64,000 bases of DNA from Bernardetia sp. MNP-M8. GTDB taxonomy: Bacteria; Bacteroidota; Bacteroidia; Cytophagales; Bernardetiaceae. Below, one piece after another: positions 27,039 through 36,119 of this stretch; position 1 is the stretch's first letter; every line of letters begins with the position of its first letter. The position numbers and the translations under genes were made by a program. Where the stretch lies: positions 4,052,676-4,116,675 of the forward strand of contig NZ_CP147012.1 of NCBI RefSeq assembly GCF_037126285.1, given 5' to 3'. Under the pieces are notes generated by a model that did not search any database, had not been told where the DNA came from, and worked only from the letters and a program-made list of their open reading frames with translations.

Positions 27039-27425
27039 TTAATACATCGTATTCGGATTAGCTGACTTTTCAGGAATTTTTTGGATAGCATCCCAATGTT
27101 CGCATATTTTGCCATTTTTATCAAATCTAAAAAAGTCCATTGTTATATACTCATTTTGAACGTCTTTTTCTAGCCAAGTCTGATGAGTATGTAAAGCAAC
27201 TAAATCTCCCTCAGCAATACATCTAACAAATTCAATGGATTTATCAGGATATTCAATTTGCATCCTTTCAAAATAATCAATAAACCCTTGTGTTCCATCA
27301 GCAACATCTGGATTGTGTTGAATATATTCTTTTCCAATATATGTTTCTATTGCTTTTTTAGGGTTTCCTTCATAAGCAGTTTTATAGAATGCGATTGCAT
27401 TTTCTTTATTTTTTTGCAGGTTCAT
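27039..27425 (-). CDS. SnoaL-like NTF2 superfamily protein, cytoplasmic
   Basis: The protein is a single NTF2-like domain of 128 residues without a signal peptide. It shares the motif set of the lipoprotein at 25097: AIETYIGKEYIQHNPDVADG, then MDFFRFDKNGKICEHWDAIQ. The conserved Y-I-Q-H-N-P and EHWD are the usual SnoaL-like pocket residues. It is the first gene of the minus-strand run ending with the nitroreductase. The similarity to both halves of the lipoprotein suggests local duplication with loss or gain of the lipid anchor. No reaction can be assigned. Confidence 0.85.
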   Translation of the reverse strand: MNLQKNKENAIAFYKTAYEGNPKKAIETYIGKEYIQHNPDVADGTQGFIDYFERMQIEYPDKSIEFVRCIAEGDLVALHTHQTWLEKDVQNEYITMDFFRFDKNGKICEHWDAIQKIPEKSANPNTMY

Positions 27426-27511
27426 GGGCGTAATTTTTAAATTATTTATAAATCAAGATGACTACAATATCTTAAAAATAAGCTAAAACAGGAAAAAAGG
27501 CGTAAAAAAAC

Positions 27512-27542
27512 ACCTTCAATATCTGTGTTGAAAATTGAAGGT
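27512..27542 (-). terminator. Hairpin terminator between the beta-barrel and SnoaL genes
   Basis: Arms ACCTTCAAT (27512-27520) and ATTGAAGGT (27534-27542), with a 13-base loop, lie 29 bp after the minus-strand stop at 27571; the A-run at 27504-27510 reads as a T-run on that strand. Confidence 0.7.
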
Positions 27543-27570
27543 ATTTTGTATTTATCAAGATGTTTTTTTG

Positions 27571-28404
27571 TTATTGTTTTTTACGCAGATTTATAATTCC
27601 TCCAAAAACAATATTGAGTTGAGAAAAAAAGAATGTTTGCTCAGCTTTATCAGATTTTGAATAAGTTGTTTCTACATCTGGTAAATTGATATATCCTCCT
27701 TTAAATTCAGATTGAATAAAGAATTTATTAAAAAAAGCAACTCTAGCACCTATCACACCACCAATTCCATATCCTGCTACATGAAAATCATCGTGTCGCT
27801 GTTGTCCTAATAAAGTTGTATTTGTTCTTGGGTATAAAAAGCCAACTCCTAGACCTTTATTAAGACTAATTTTGATTTTATTAAAATCAAAAAGTAAACT
27901 AGAATGCCTTATTTCAACATTTACATAATTTAGACCATCTGTGTGTTCAAATTGTAAAAAATCATCTTTCAATTTTATATCATTATGAAAATAATCAGCA
28001 TCATAATTTGATGAAGTATCGTGAATGTAACCATTGATATCCACAATCTGATTTTGTTGCATTACATATTTCATGTGATCTATTCCAAATGAAACATCCC
28101 AGTTTTCTGTCAGATAATATCCTATACGAAAGTTGTATTGAGGAATCGTAATTTTGTTTAGCTTGAAATAGGGATCAACTGCAAATTTGGATTGTCTATC
28201 TTTAGCAATTACGTCTTTTAAGGTAAAATCATAGTTTTTACCTTTAAAATGAATATCTGATTTGGTGTACCAACCTCTATTATATCCCCAATAAAAATAC
28301 AATCTTCCTTTAGAAATTTGTTTAGGAATTGGAGGTGTAACAGTTTGAGCAGAGCATAAATAGGAAATAAGCGTAAAGAAAACAACTAAAAGTATAGCTT
28401 TCAT
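27571..28404 (-). CDS. Probable outer-membrane beta-barrel protein, 277 aa
   Basis: The signal peptide MKAILLVVFFTLISYLCSAQ ends with the AQ typical of Bacteroidota exported proteins. The mature part alternates aromatic and polar residues in strands (RLYFYWGYNRGWY, NFRIGYYLTENWDVSFGIDHMKY, NYVNVEIRHSSLLF, GGVIGARVAFFNKFFIQSEFKGGY), and the last strand ends LNIVFGGIINLRKKQ. This is the pattern of an 8- to 12-stranded barrel related to porin or lipid A-modifying families, but I cannot name it. It is a single gene divergent from the membrane protein at 28628. Confidence 0.75.
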   Translation of the reverse strand: MKAILLVVFFTLISYLCSAQTVTPPIPKQISKGRLYFYWGYNRGWYTKSDIHFKGKNYDFTLKDVIAKDRQSKFAVDPYFKLNKITIPQYNFRIGYYLTENWDVSFGIDHMKYVMQQNQIVDINGYIHDTSSNYDADYFHNDIKLKDDFLQFEHTDGLNYVNVEIRHSSLLFDFNKIKISLNKGLGVGFLYPRTNTTLLGQQRHDDFHVAGYGIGGVIGARVAFFNKFFIQSEFKGGYINLPDVETTYSKSDKAEQTFFFSQLNIVFGGIINLRKKQ

Positions 28405-28627
28405 TTTTTGTAAGTAATAATATTAAGTAATAGTTTTTTAAGTGTGCTTTAATTTATTTGAATGTGTTTTACACTAAGAAATAAACTAAAGTAGATTATA
28501 GGGCTGCAAAGGTAACTATACTTTTATTAAGACTAAATACAGAAACTAAATACAAAGAGTTTATTATGTTTTTTTGTGGATAATGAAAATAATACAAAAT
28601 GAATTTTAAGAATAAATTTGTTAAAAA

Positions 28628-30313
28628 ATGCGCCTAGATAGATTTTTTGTGTACTTTTGGTACTTAGTACTTACATTTTTTAATAGACTTAAGAGTTTGA
28701 AAAATACTGCCTTTATTACTACTTTAAGAAACCCTTTTTTAATTTGGGTTTTTAGTTTACTTCTTCATAGCATTTTATTATTGCTTGTATATTTTGTTTT
28801 TTGGGCTTCTTATAGCGAACCTACTTTAAACTTCTTATATCATTTTTCTCATCAAGTCAGTAAAGACAATTCTGTTTTTACTTTTTTTTCTTGGTTTTTG
28901 ATAGTTAGTTTAGGTTTTAGTTTCTCGGCTGTTTTTGCTCAATTTTTTACATCTATTTCTGATTTTAATCAAAAAATTAGAGTGTTGGTTCTTTATATTT
29001 TGGTCTTTTTTGTCGCTTTTATTCCTATGCTTTTATGGTTAGATAGGCATGTTGTGGCAACTATTTGTGTGCTTTCAGGAGTAAGTCTCTTAGTAATTAA
29101 TTATAAAAAAAATACGTCTTTTTATATTAATAGTTTTGTTGGAACATTGCTCTGTTTGGTTGGACTTTTTTGGTCTGTCAAAGGATTTGGGTGGGCAATG
29201 GCTGCAAGTATTCCATTTTCACTTTGGTATCTTAAAAAGGAAAATTTCAAAAATCAGTTGCCTCAAGTTGTGATTTTGGTTTCACTAGTTATGTTGGCTT
29301 TAGTTTGGGATTTGATTCAAAGTCAAATTGAACAAAATGAAGTTATTCATTTTTCAGCAGAAAAAATAGAAAAAAATGTTCCTCAATGGCTTTTAGATGA
29401 ACATTTGATAGAAGTAAATTGGACAAAAAATGATTTTCGTTTGTGGTTAAGTGGTTTTAGAGGCTTTGGAGAATTGAGTTGGGAAAATAAAACAACAAAT
29501 CACCATTTTTCAGAAGAAGCTATTCAAGAAATTACTGAATTTTTGTTGCACTATGATTCTGTTGTTCCTGTTGAAGGTAATCCAATTTTAGAGTTACGAT
29601 ATGTAATTTTACAAATTGCGTTACTTATTTTTTGGTTTTTGTTTTTAGCAAATTATAATCTTTCTCGCTATCGTTTGATAACCTATTGGGTGGTTATTTT
29701 TCTGATTTGGGTGTGGACAGAATATATTAGTTTAGATACAGAAAATGGATTTTTATTAGCTCTATGTGCCTATGGAGGGCTTTTACCTTTAATTGGTGCA
29801 AACAGATTTAAAGATATTGTTTCTTTCAAAATTCATCAAAAAATTATTTTCATAGGAATAATTATTCTGATTGTGATTGAACTTAGTGGAAGTTTGGCAA
29901 TTTATATTTCGGAAAGTCTGGCTACTCGCAAAAATTATGTAGAAGCAAAAGCCGTTTTGGAAAATATTTATAAGAGTTATTTTTCCGACCAAAAAACATA
30001 TATTGACTGGAATGCACACTTAAATGATAAAACATCGCTTCCTTTTTCTACTTCAGTTACCTCAAAATTTGATAAAGAACAACTTCAAAATAATTTAGTA
30101 ATTCCGATTCAACATCTAAAAAATGAAGAAAATCTGAATCAAAATAATACTCTCAATTCTTCGAATTTATATTTTATCTTGCCTTCCAAAACTAGTAAAT
30201 CACAAACAGATATGCTTATGCTTTATTTTAGCGAACATCAAAACAAACTTGTAGAATGGCAATCGGTTTGGAAAACAGAAGAAATTGAAGTTTGGAAATT
30301 GATTGTTTTTTAA
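28628..30313 (+). CDS. Polytopic membrane protein of unknown function, 561 aa
   Basis: I do not recognise the family. About ten or more transmembrane helices are visible: one near residue 40, several between 65 and 225, and a second group from about 325 to 430. They are separated by a soluble loop of about 90 residues (HFSAEKIEKNVPQWLLDEHLI and WLSGFRGFGELSWENKTTNHH). The last 120 residues are a soluble, Asn/Ser-rich tail ending EEIEVWKLIVF. The loop-plus-tail arrangement recalls sensor or envelope-assembly membrane proteins. The ATG used lies 8 bp after a TAAATTTG box (28613-28620), which would make the transcript almost leaderless if that box is a promoter. Confidence 0.7.
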   Translation: MRLDRFFVYFWYLVLTFFNRLKSLKNTAFITTLRNPFLIWVFSLLLHSILLLLVYFVFWASYSEPTLNFLYHFSHQVSKDNSVFTFFSWFLIVSLGFSFSAVFAQFFTSISDFNQKIRVLVLYILVFFVAFIPMLLWLDRHVVATICVLSGVSLLVINYKKNTSFYINSFVGTLLCLVGLFWSVKGFGWAMAASIPFSLWYLKKENFKNQLPQVVILVSLVMLALVWDLIQSQIEQNEVIHFSAEKIEKNVPQWLLDEHLIEVNWTKNDFRLWLSGFRGFGELSWENKTTNHHFSEEAIQEITEFLLHYDSVVPVEGNPILELRYVILQIALLIFWFLFLANYNLSRYRLITYWVVIFLIWVWTEYISLDTENGFLLALCAYGGLLPLIGANRFKDIVSFKIHQKIIFIGIIILIVIELSGSLAIYISESLATRKNYVEAKAVLENIYKSYFSDQKTYIDWNAHLNDKTSLPFSTSVTSKFDKEQLQNNLVIPIQHLKNEENLNQNNTLNSSNLYFILPSKTSKSQTDMLMLYFSEHQNKLVEWQSVWKTEEIEVWKLIVF

Positions 30314-30326
30314 AATTCTTTTTGCT

Positions 30327-31535
30327 CTATTCCAAAATCTCAAATACTAAAAACTGTGTCTTCTGCTTAGGGCTAAAATTATTATCTGATACAAAAACGA
30401 TTGTTTTATTGCCATTTGCAAGCATTTTTCCTAATGTCATTCCTTCAATATTATCTACATGATTGAGGTTCATTTTTGATAAATCGGAAATTAGTGTTTT
30501 CTTTAGAGGAATATAATCTTTATTTGGAATCAGGTTTTTGAGACTTTCTATATCTTTAGAATCAGTTGCATTCTTTGTTTCTACCAAAAATAATTTTACA
30601 ACAGTTCCTCCATCTGCTTGATAACCTTGAGAATAAGAACGTTCTAAAACTAAAAATTGTGTATTATTTTTATCTGTTTTCCATTCTAAAATTTCTACAA
30701 TTCCATTGAGTCCGTAGGCTGTTTGTGGAATTGGTTCTTTAGCAACAGGTTCAGCCAAATAAACAAATTCCTGCTCAAAATTTGAGGTTTTTCTGTCTAA
30801 ACCTATCAAACGAATTGGAAATATACCTTCTGTGTTTTTTGTCATTTCGCCATCTTGTTGTAAAGCAGTTTCGGAGAGAAACCAAATTTTGTTTTCATTA
30901 TCCGAAAAAGTCATAGATTCGATGGCTGCATTGTGATACCAACCTTTATTTTGAGTGGTGTCTATAAAATGCTTGGGTAGTTTAAATTTTCTAATTTGAT
31001 TGCCATTTGTATCCATTTCGGCAATAAAAGGAACTATATTTCGCTCTCTATCGCCTTCACTACTCCAAAAAAGTGTACTTGATTTACTAGAAAAACAAAT
31101 GCTTTCTGGGTCAGCTATTTTTGTACCTTCATTTTTTTTAGGATAAAATTTTCCGTTTTCTTGTTTGAGAAAGTTTACAGAATATATTTTTAGTTCTTCA
31201 AAGCTATCTTTTGTATAATTCAATTTGGCTGTATAAAAACGCAAAAGTCCATTCTCATCAAATAAATCATCAGAAAGTAAATAATAACTATCTGTTGAAT
31301 TGTCGTAATCAATTGCTGAAAGTCCACCAACAGTCATTTTTTGTTTATTTTCTCCAAATTTTTCTTCAAAAGGAATAATTTTTTCTCCAATAAAACGAAG
31401 TGCAAAAGGATCTTTTTGTTCTGTTTGGGTAGATGTAGGCTTTTGACTTTGGCAATTTATAAATAGAAAAGCAATACAAAAAGCTAAAACATACAAACTT
31501 AAAAGATTTGTTTTTTGAGGTTCAATTGTCTTCAT
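30327..31535 (-). CDS. Phytase-like esterase lipoprotein
   Basis: The 402-residue protein carries a lipobox FINC after a hydrophobic helix (LAFCIAFLFINC), so it is an envelope lipoprotein. It belongs to the esterase-like phytase beta-propeller family: GGLSAIDYDNSTDSYYLLSDD, DPESICFSSKSSTLFWSSEGD, NAAIESMTFSDNENKIWFLSE, LNGIVEILEWK and VDNIEGMTLG recur as blades with D/E-rich loops. Members are secreted and may hydrolyse phosphoester or carboxyester substrates; the actual substrate is unknown. It converges with the membrane-protein gene at 28628, their stops being about 13 bp apart. A P1 palindrome lies just upstream of its start. Confidence 0.8.
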   Translation of the reverse strand: MKTIEPQKTNLLSLYVLAFCIAFLFINCQSQKPTSTQTEQKDPFALRFIGEKIIPFEEKFGENKQKMTVGGLSAIDYDNSTDSYYLLSDDLFDENGLLRFYTAKLNYTKDSFEELKIYSVNFLKQENGKFYPKKNEGTKIADPESICFSSKSSTLFWSSEGDRERNIVPFIAEMDTNGNQIRKFKLPKHFIDTTQNKGWYHNAAIESMTFSDNENKIWFLSETALQQDGEMTKNTEGIFPIRLIGLDRKTSNFEQEFVYLAEPVAKEPIPQTAYGLNGIVEILEWKTDKNNTQFLVLERSYSQGYQADGGTVVKLFLVETKNATDSKDIESLKNLIPNKDYIPLKKTLISDLSKMNLNHVDNIEGMTLGKMLANGNKTIVFVSDNNFSPKQKTQFLVFEILE

Positions 31536-31543
31536 AGTTATTT

Positions 31544-31581
31544 GTTGTTGGTGTCGCTGTCGCTAAAACACCAACAACGGC
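31544..31581. repeat. Palindromic repeat P1, long-loop copy
   Basis: Perfect 11-bp arms GTTGTTGGTGT (31544-31554) and ACACCAACAAC (31568-31578), followed by GGC, with a 13-base loop holding GTCGCTAA. In the opposite orientation its loop resembles the copy at 50390-50425 (TTTTAGC...AGCGAC). Confidence 0.75.
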
Positions 31582-31615
31582 AGTTTTTATAATTTTAGAA
31601 AAGACTCATGTTTAT

Positions 31616-32173
31616 TTAATCTTCTTTTTCCTCTTCCTCATTATCATCACTCAAATAAACATCTAGCAAACCTTCTGGAAGTTGCATCAAAATAGATTTG
31701 TTTTCTCTATCAAATTCTTTTATCAATTCTTTTTTTAGAGGAATCAATACTTCTTTTTCTTTAAAGTTAATGACTAATAAATCATTTTGAGGAAGATTGT
31801 AAATTGTCTCTATTTTGCCAATTTCCCCTTTTTCTGTATCAGAAACCATAAAACCGATAATTTCGTGATAGAAAAATTCATCCTCTTCTAATTTTGGAAC
31901 AAACTCATCAGGCAAGAATAGTTTTAGTTTTCTAAACTCTTCAGCTTGTTCGACACTATCTACTCCTTCTAATTTGATAAGCACTTTTTGCCCGACTTGT
32001 GGACGCAGATTTTCTACAAAAAAAGGAACTAATTGTCCTTTTTGTTCGACCAAGATAGATTCAATGTCAAGATATAAATCAATATTATCAGTATCCCAAA
32101 AGGCTTGAATATCGCCTTTGAGTCCGTGAGGTTTGATGAGTGAACCGAGTTCGAAACAGTTGTCTTTATTCAT
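31616..32173 (-). CDS. rimM: Ribosome maturation factor RimM
   Basis: RimM helps mature the 30S subunit head by binding S19 and 16S rRNA helices. The start used is the ATG at 32171-32173 (MNKDNCFELGSLIKPHGLKGD); the longer frame begins with a TTG at 32177-32179. The N-terminal beta-barrel (residues 1-85) shows the GSLIKPHGLKGDIQ motif and EQAEEFRKLKLFLPDE. The C-terminal PRC-barrel half shows FFYHEIIGFMVSD, PQNDLLVINFKEKEVLIPL and ends in an acidic tail DNEEEEKED. In many bacteria rimM sits with rpsP, trmD and rplS; here it stands apart, between a phytase-like gene and a MarR regulator. Confidence 0.92.
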   Translation of the reverse strand: MNKDNCFELGSLIKPHGLKGDIQAFWDTDNIDLYLDIESILVEQKGQLVPFFVENLRPQVGQKVLIKLEGVDSVEQAEEFRKLKLFLPDEFVPKLEEDEFFYHEIIGFMVSDTEKGEIGKIETIYNLPQNDLLVINFKEKEVLIPLKKELIKEFDRENKSILMQLPEGLLDVYLSDDNEEEEKED

Positions 32174-32181
32174 ATACAAAT

Positions 32182-32333
32182 TTAGAATTTAGAAGGTAGA
32201 TTTTAGAAGTATGTAAATACACTACTTTAGTAAAAATGATTGACAAAAATACGACTTCATTTATTAATAAACGAAAAATTTATATTCACATTATCAAATC
32301 CATTGATTCTAACTTCTGAAATCTAAATTCTAA
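32182..32333. repeat. Inverted TTTAGAATTTAGA-type repeat pair between rimM and the MarR gene
   Basis: The block at 32182-32210 (TTAGAATTTAGA...GATTTTAGAAGT) has an inverted counterpart at 32312-32333 (ACTTCTGAAATC...TAAATTCTAA), with a small gap in one arm. The 101-bp centre is AT-rich without a gene. Such degenerate simple repeats are common between bacterial genes. Confidence 0.5.
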
Positions 32334-32344
32334 CTTTATTTCAT

Positions 32345-32818
32345 TTATTGATGACTGTTAACTGAATCTTCTTCTCTGAGTTTGTCTAAAAGTGCACTCA
32401 AAAGTCCTGCTTCTGCATCTGAAAGATTAAGGTAATTAGGTTTGTCTATAGGTTCTTCATTGTCTATCTGTTTCAAAAGTTCCAAACCTGATTCTGTAAT
32501 AGAAATATTTACTTCTCTTCTATCTACTTCTCCTCGCCATTTATTGATATATTCTTTTGTAATTAATTTATCCATAATACGTGTCGTATTCGAATTTTTA
32601 TCAATCATTCGGTCAGTAATATCTTTTGCACATAATGGAGTAGGGTGTGAACCACGCAAAATTCGAAGTACATTATACTGTTCTTGCGAAATTCCATAAC
32701 ATTTTAGCTTGCCTACTACTTTACCACGCAACCAACTTGCCGTAAACATAATATTTAACATCGCTTTATGTTGGTCAGATTTGAATTTGTTTGTTTTTAA
32801 TGCCTCTTCGATTTTCAT
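32345..32818 (-). CDS. MarR family transcriptional regulator
   Basis: The 157-residue protein has the winged helix-turn-helix layout of MarR repressors: an N-terminal dimerisation helix (NIMFTASWLRGKV), EQYNVLRILRGSHPTPLCAKD leading into ITDRMIDKNSNTTRIMDKLI (recognition helix near residue 75), the wing segment WRGEVDRREVNISITESGLELL, and a closing helix LSALLDKLREED. The effector is unknown. It is a single minus-strand gene and does not overlap a target gene, so the regulon cannot be read from context. Confidence 0.92.
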   Translation of the reverse strand: MKIEEALKTNKFKSDQHKAMLNIMFTASWLRGKVVGKLKCYGISQEQYNVLRILRGSHPTPLCAKDITDRMIDKNSNTTRIMDKLITKEYINKWRGEVDRREVNISITESGLELLKQIDNEEPIDKPNYLNLSDAEAGLLSALLDKLREEDSVNSHQ

Positions 32819-32930
32819 TAATTAGTTGAAAAAGTAAATGATTATTTTATGATGATTAACTGACTTCTCAATTATTGTACCTACAACTACTTTTTAATAG
32901 GTTATGTTTGAATATTGTTTCTTAATTGAA

Positions 32931-33512
32931 TTAGATTTGTATGGAAATAGTATATTTGCCCTTTTCCCGACAAGGCTCACCTCCTTCTTTGCTTCTGTTT
33001 TGTTTTGTGCATTTTTTTATTTCTTCAATTTTTCTCTTAGAAAGAGGAGTTTTTGAATTGATTTGATAGATGATGAGTTCTGGTTTTAATTTGAGATAAA
33101 TGTCAAAAATAAGTTCTTGGTTTTTTTCTATTTCAAATTTAAAATCTAAACGTTCTGAATAATAACTTTCTATATTTGCTTTATATTTACCTTTAGGAAT
33201 TTCCATTTCAAAACCTCCATTTAATTCTACATCTATTATTGTTTCAAAATTGCCGTCTAAATTTATTATCTGTAACACATAAAATTCTCCCTGCCCATTT
33301 TTATTTGAAACAACACCATTTATTTTACTTTTTATAGCGTCTTTCCTTTCTATTTTTACTCTACTTGTGTCGTCTTTATGGTCAAATGAAAAAGTATATT
33401 CATACTTGAATTCTGAATCTTTATCTTTTTTATAAAAATGACTTTTTTTATTACAAGAATTGAAAGCGATAAAAATTAGAAGTAAAAGGAACGTGATTTT
33501 ATAGATTTTCAT
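32931..33512 (-). CDS. Hypothetical lipoprotein, 193 aa
   Basis: The signal peptide MKIYKITFLLLLIFIAFNSC ends in lipobox FNSC, so it is anchored in the envelope. The mature part has a beta-rich domain (SKINGVVSNKNGQGEFYVLQI and GGFEMEIPKGKYKANIESYY) like a carboxypeptidase-regulatory or Ig-type fold, followed by KNQELIFDIYLKLKPE. The end has two cysteines in CTKQNRSKEGGEPCREKG. I cannot name the family, and its neighbours (RavA upstream, MarR downstream) give no clear clue. Confidence 0.7.
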   Translation of the reverse strand: MKIYKITFLLLLIFIAFNSCNKKSHFYKKDKDSEFKYEYTFSFDHKDDTSRVKIERKDAIKSKINGVVSNKNGQGEFYVLQIINLDGNFETIIDVELNGGFEMEIPKGKYKANIESYYSERLDFKFEIEKNQELIFDIYLKLKPELIIYQINSKTPLSKRKIEEIKKCTKQNRSKEGGEPCREKGKYTISIQI

Positions 33513-33546
33513 CAGAATATATTTTTGAAATAACTACTAAAAGCAA

Positions 33547-33582
33547 AAATCTCTTCCTCATTTTTCAATAAGAAAGAGATTT
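33547..33582 (-). terminator. Hairpin after ravA
   Basis: Arms AAATCTCTT (33547-33555) and AAGAGATTT (33574-33582) lie 36 bp after the ravA stop on the minus strand. Confidence 0.55.
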
Positions 33583-33617
33583 CTGACAAAAATAGTTTTT
33601 TTACTAGACTTCCAAAC

Positions 33618-35156
33618 CTATTCCTTCAAATTCTTATAATAATATTTCAGTTTTTCTAGTTTTAATTGAATATCATTGAGTTGATTGATAGAATCATTTA
33701 AGTTTGCTTTTACGATGGGGGCAAGACGAGCATCTACAAACAAATTTTGGTCTAATTCGTACCATTCTTTTGGTTTTTCAGTATCTAGTTTTGCTAAATT
33801 TTCATTTACATAAGCCAAAAGTTCCTCTAGTTTTTCATTCCAATATTTTTCTATAAGCTGATGAGGTTTTCTGTAAATAATTTCATCTTTTTCTACCTTA
33901 TGCGTGCGTAAACCCAAGGCTAAAAGTTGAGCATTATGGAATAAATGAATTTGATGCTGTACAGGTGGTTTTTTTGCTTTTACTTTATAGGTCAATTTAA
34001 AAGCGTCATCATAGACATTTATTGTACTTTCTTCTTGTGTCAATCTATCAAAATCAGCTCGTTTGATGTATTTTCCATCCATTGACGTTTCCAAATTCAT
34101 TACTTGATAGAATTCTTGTTCGACTGGATAGAGTTCTTCTCGTGTTGTGATGTGTTTTACTTTTGTTTCCTTTTCAATTTCGGTTTCTAATTCTTTTATT
34201 TCTTGTCTCAATCCAGTCAGATTTAGCGAAATAGAATAACCATGTTTGCGTATCACTTCTGAAACCAAATGACGCACTTTATCCAACTGCTCAGGTTGAT
34301 TCCAAACACAATGCGTAATTAAGAAACAATCCATTAGATTGACTTTTTTGCGTCCATTTAAAAAAGCACACGTTTTGAGAAGGCGAATTACTTTTTTCCA
34401 TCTTCTATCCGAAACAAAATATACATTTCCAATCTGATTATCGGTATCATCAAGTTGTTTTTTGACAAGCTGAATAGTATTCAAAACTTCTGTTGGCAGT
34501 TCTATTTCATCAATTTCTTTGCTCCAAAGCTCATTTTCTTCTGCTGTAATCTTAAGTTCATCAGAAACTGTATCTTCATAAACATTATCTGAAGAAGTCA
34601 GCATTTGCAGAAAATTACCACTTTCTTTTATTTCAGAAATTAGATAACGCACCAAAAATCTATCCCAAAGAGCTTCTAAACCTTCATTTTTGGGTGGAAG
34701 TTCGTTTGATGCTGCAATAAGTCCTTTTAGTTCTACTTTTACTTCTTCTTCTCCATTTCTATAAATTTTCTCATTCAAAACGGTCAAAAGTGCATTCTGA
34801 ATAGAAGGACTTGCCTTCCAAATTTCATCTAAAAAAACAACTGTTGCCCCTGGTAAATACTTGTCTGTCAAGCGTTCATATTTATCCTCATCTTTTAACT
34901 TTTTGATAGAAACAGGACCAAAAACCTCATCAGGCGTACTAAAACGGTTCATTAAATACTCAAAAGATTGTCCTGCTGTAAAGGCAAATTTTAGCTTACG
35001 TGCAATCAAACTTTTGGCTACCCCTGGTGCGCCAAGCATAAACAAACTCTCGCCTGCAACGGCTGTCAGTAAAGCTAATTGTATGGGTTCTTGTCGTTCG
35101 TAAAGATTTTTATTGAGAGCAGAAAGTAAGTTTTTGATTCGTTCTTTGCGTTGCAT
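33618..35156 (-). CDS. ravA: MoxR-type AAA+ ATPase RavA
   Basis: RavA is a hexameric AAA+ chaperone-like ATPase of the MoxR group. In enterobacteria it acts with the VWA protein ViaA on respiratory complexes. Walker A is LGAPGVAKS (41-49), Walker B is VVFLDE (106-111), and the RavA-specific stretch YLMNRFSTPDEVFGPVSI is kept. A sensor-1 asparagine lies in LIAASNELPPKNEGLEALWDRF, and the long C-terminal extension follows. The length (512) matches RavA. A ViaA/VWA partner is not in the window: upstream are a P1 repeat and an SDR gene, downstream a lipoprotein gene. Confidence 0.9.
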   Translation of the reverse strand: MQRKERIKNLLSALNKNLYERQEPIQLALLTAVAGESLFMLGAPGVAKSLIARKLKFAFTAGQSFEYLMNRFSTPDEVFGPVSIKKLKDEDKYERLTDKYLPGATVVFLDEIWKASPSIQNALLTVLNEKIYRNGEEEVKVELKGLIAASNELPPKNEGLEALWDRFLVRYLISEIKESGNFLQMLTSSDNVYEDTVSDELKITAEENELWSKEIDEIELPTEVLNTIQLVKKQLDDTDNQIGNVYFVSDRRWKKVIRLLKTCAFLNGRKKVNLMDCFLITHCVWNQPEQLDKVRHLVSEVIRKHGYSISLNLTGLRQEIKELETEIEKETKVKHITTREELYPVEQEFYQVMNLETSMDGKYIKRADFDRLTQEESTINVYDDAFKLTYKVKAKKPPVQHQIHLFHNAQLLALGLRTHKVEKDEIIYRKPHQLIEKYWNEKLEELLAYVNENLAKLDTEKPKEWYELDQNLFVDARLAPIVKANLNDSINQLNDIQLKLEKLKYYYKNLKE

Positions 35157-35172
35157 TGAGAGTGGTTTTTTT

Positions 35173-35198
35173 GTCGTTGGTGAGACACCAACAACGGC
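35173..35198. repeat. Palindromic repeat P1, best-conserved short copy
   Basis: Arms GTCGTTGGTG (35173-35182) and CACCAACAAC (35186-35195) flank a 3-base loop, followed by GGC. The copy lies 17 bp upstream of the ravA start. Confidence 0.75.
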
Positions 35199-35276
35199 GA
35201 TATAATAGTATTTTGAAATAAAACAGGCTAACTTTTTATTTAGGAATAAGGTTTTGAGAATTTTATTTATACATGA

Positions 35277-36005
35277 TTATTTCCCTCTCATTATTCTATC
35301 AGCCAAAAATGGACTAATTCTATTGATGATTTTTAATAATTTTACTTTTCCGATTTCGACTTCAAATTTATCTTTTTTGAAGGTTTTTATAAATTCTTTT
35401 GCTAATTGCTGAGGCGTAATTTTGCCTGTTCCTCTACCTTTTGTCATTTCTGTATCTACCAAAGGAGGAATAATTTCAAAAACTTTTGTGTTTTGAAGTT
35501 GGTAACGTAAAGATTTCGAAAAAATATGAATGGCTGCCTTTGTAGCACAATAAACAGGAGCTGTCATTTTAGGAATTAAACCCAAACCTGAAGAAACATT
35601 AACAATAGCTGCATTTTGATTGATTTCTAAAATCGGTAAAAGCAAAGAAATAAGTTTTAGAGGAGCTAAAAGGTTTACATTTATTTCATTTTCTAGTTTT
35701 GGAATAATGTGTTTTTCTTCCAAAAAATGATAATTATATTGAATACCAGCATTATTAATTAAAATATTCAAATCTTTATGTTCCTGCTCAATAAATAAAA
35801 TGAGATTTTCAATGTCATCTTCCTTTGAAATATCTGCACAGAAAGGAATTATTCTTTTGTCTTTTTGAGCAAGAGCTTTTAGTTTTTCTTTATTTCTACC
35901 AACTGCAATAATTTGATTGTCATAATCAAGAAATTGATAAAGTAGAGCTTCGCCAATTCCTGCTGTTGCACCTGTGATAAGTATTTTGTTCGATTCTAAT
36001 TTCAT
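35277..36005 (-). CDS. Short-chain dehydrogenase/reductase (SDR), DltE-like
   Basis: This is a classical NAD(P)-dependent SDR with a Rossmann fold. The cofactor motif is TGATAGIG (11-18), the structural motif NNAG is at 84-87, and the catalytic Y152 and K156 (YCATK) follow the S138 region (NVSSGLGLIPK). It is of the compact DltE/YqjQ kind, 242 residues with a basic C-terminal end. The substrate cannot be told. Its nearest upstream neighbour on the same strand is a Crp-type regulator 115 bp away, so co-regulation is possible. Confidence 0.88.
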   Translation of the reverse strand: MKLESNKILITGATAGIGEALLYQFLDYDNQIIAVGRNKEKLKALAQKDKRIIPFCADISKEDDIENLILFIEQEHKDLNILINNAGIQYNYHFLEEKHIIPKLENEINVNLLAPLKLISLLLPILEINQNAAIVNVSSGLGLIPKMTAPVYCATKAAIHIFSKSLRYQLQNTKVFEIIPPLVDTEMTKGRGTGKITPQQLAKEFIKTFKKDKFEVEIGKVKLLKIINRISPFLADRIMRGK

Positions 36006-36119
36006 AATAAAGGAGAAAAAAATGATTAATATTTATTTAAACTAATACCACAAATTTCTACTTTACTTTTATCAAAATCATTTACCTATGTAAATAAACA
36101 AGCTGTCAAGTCTGATAAA

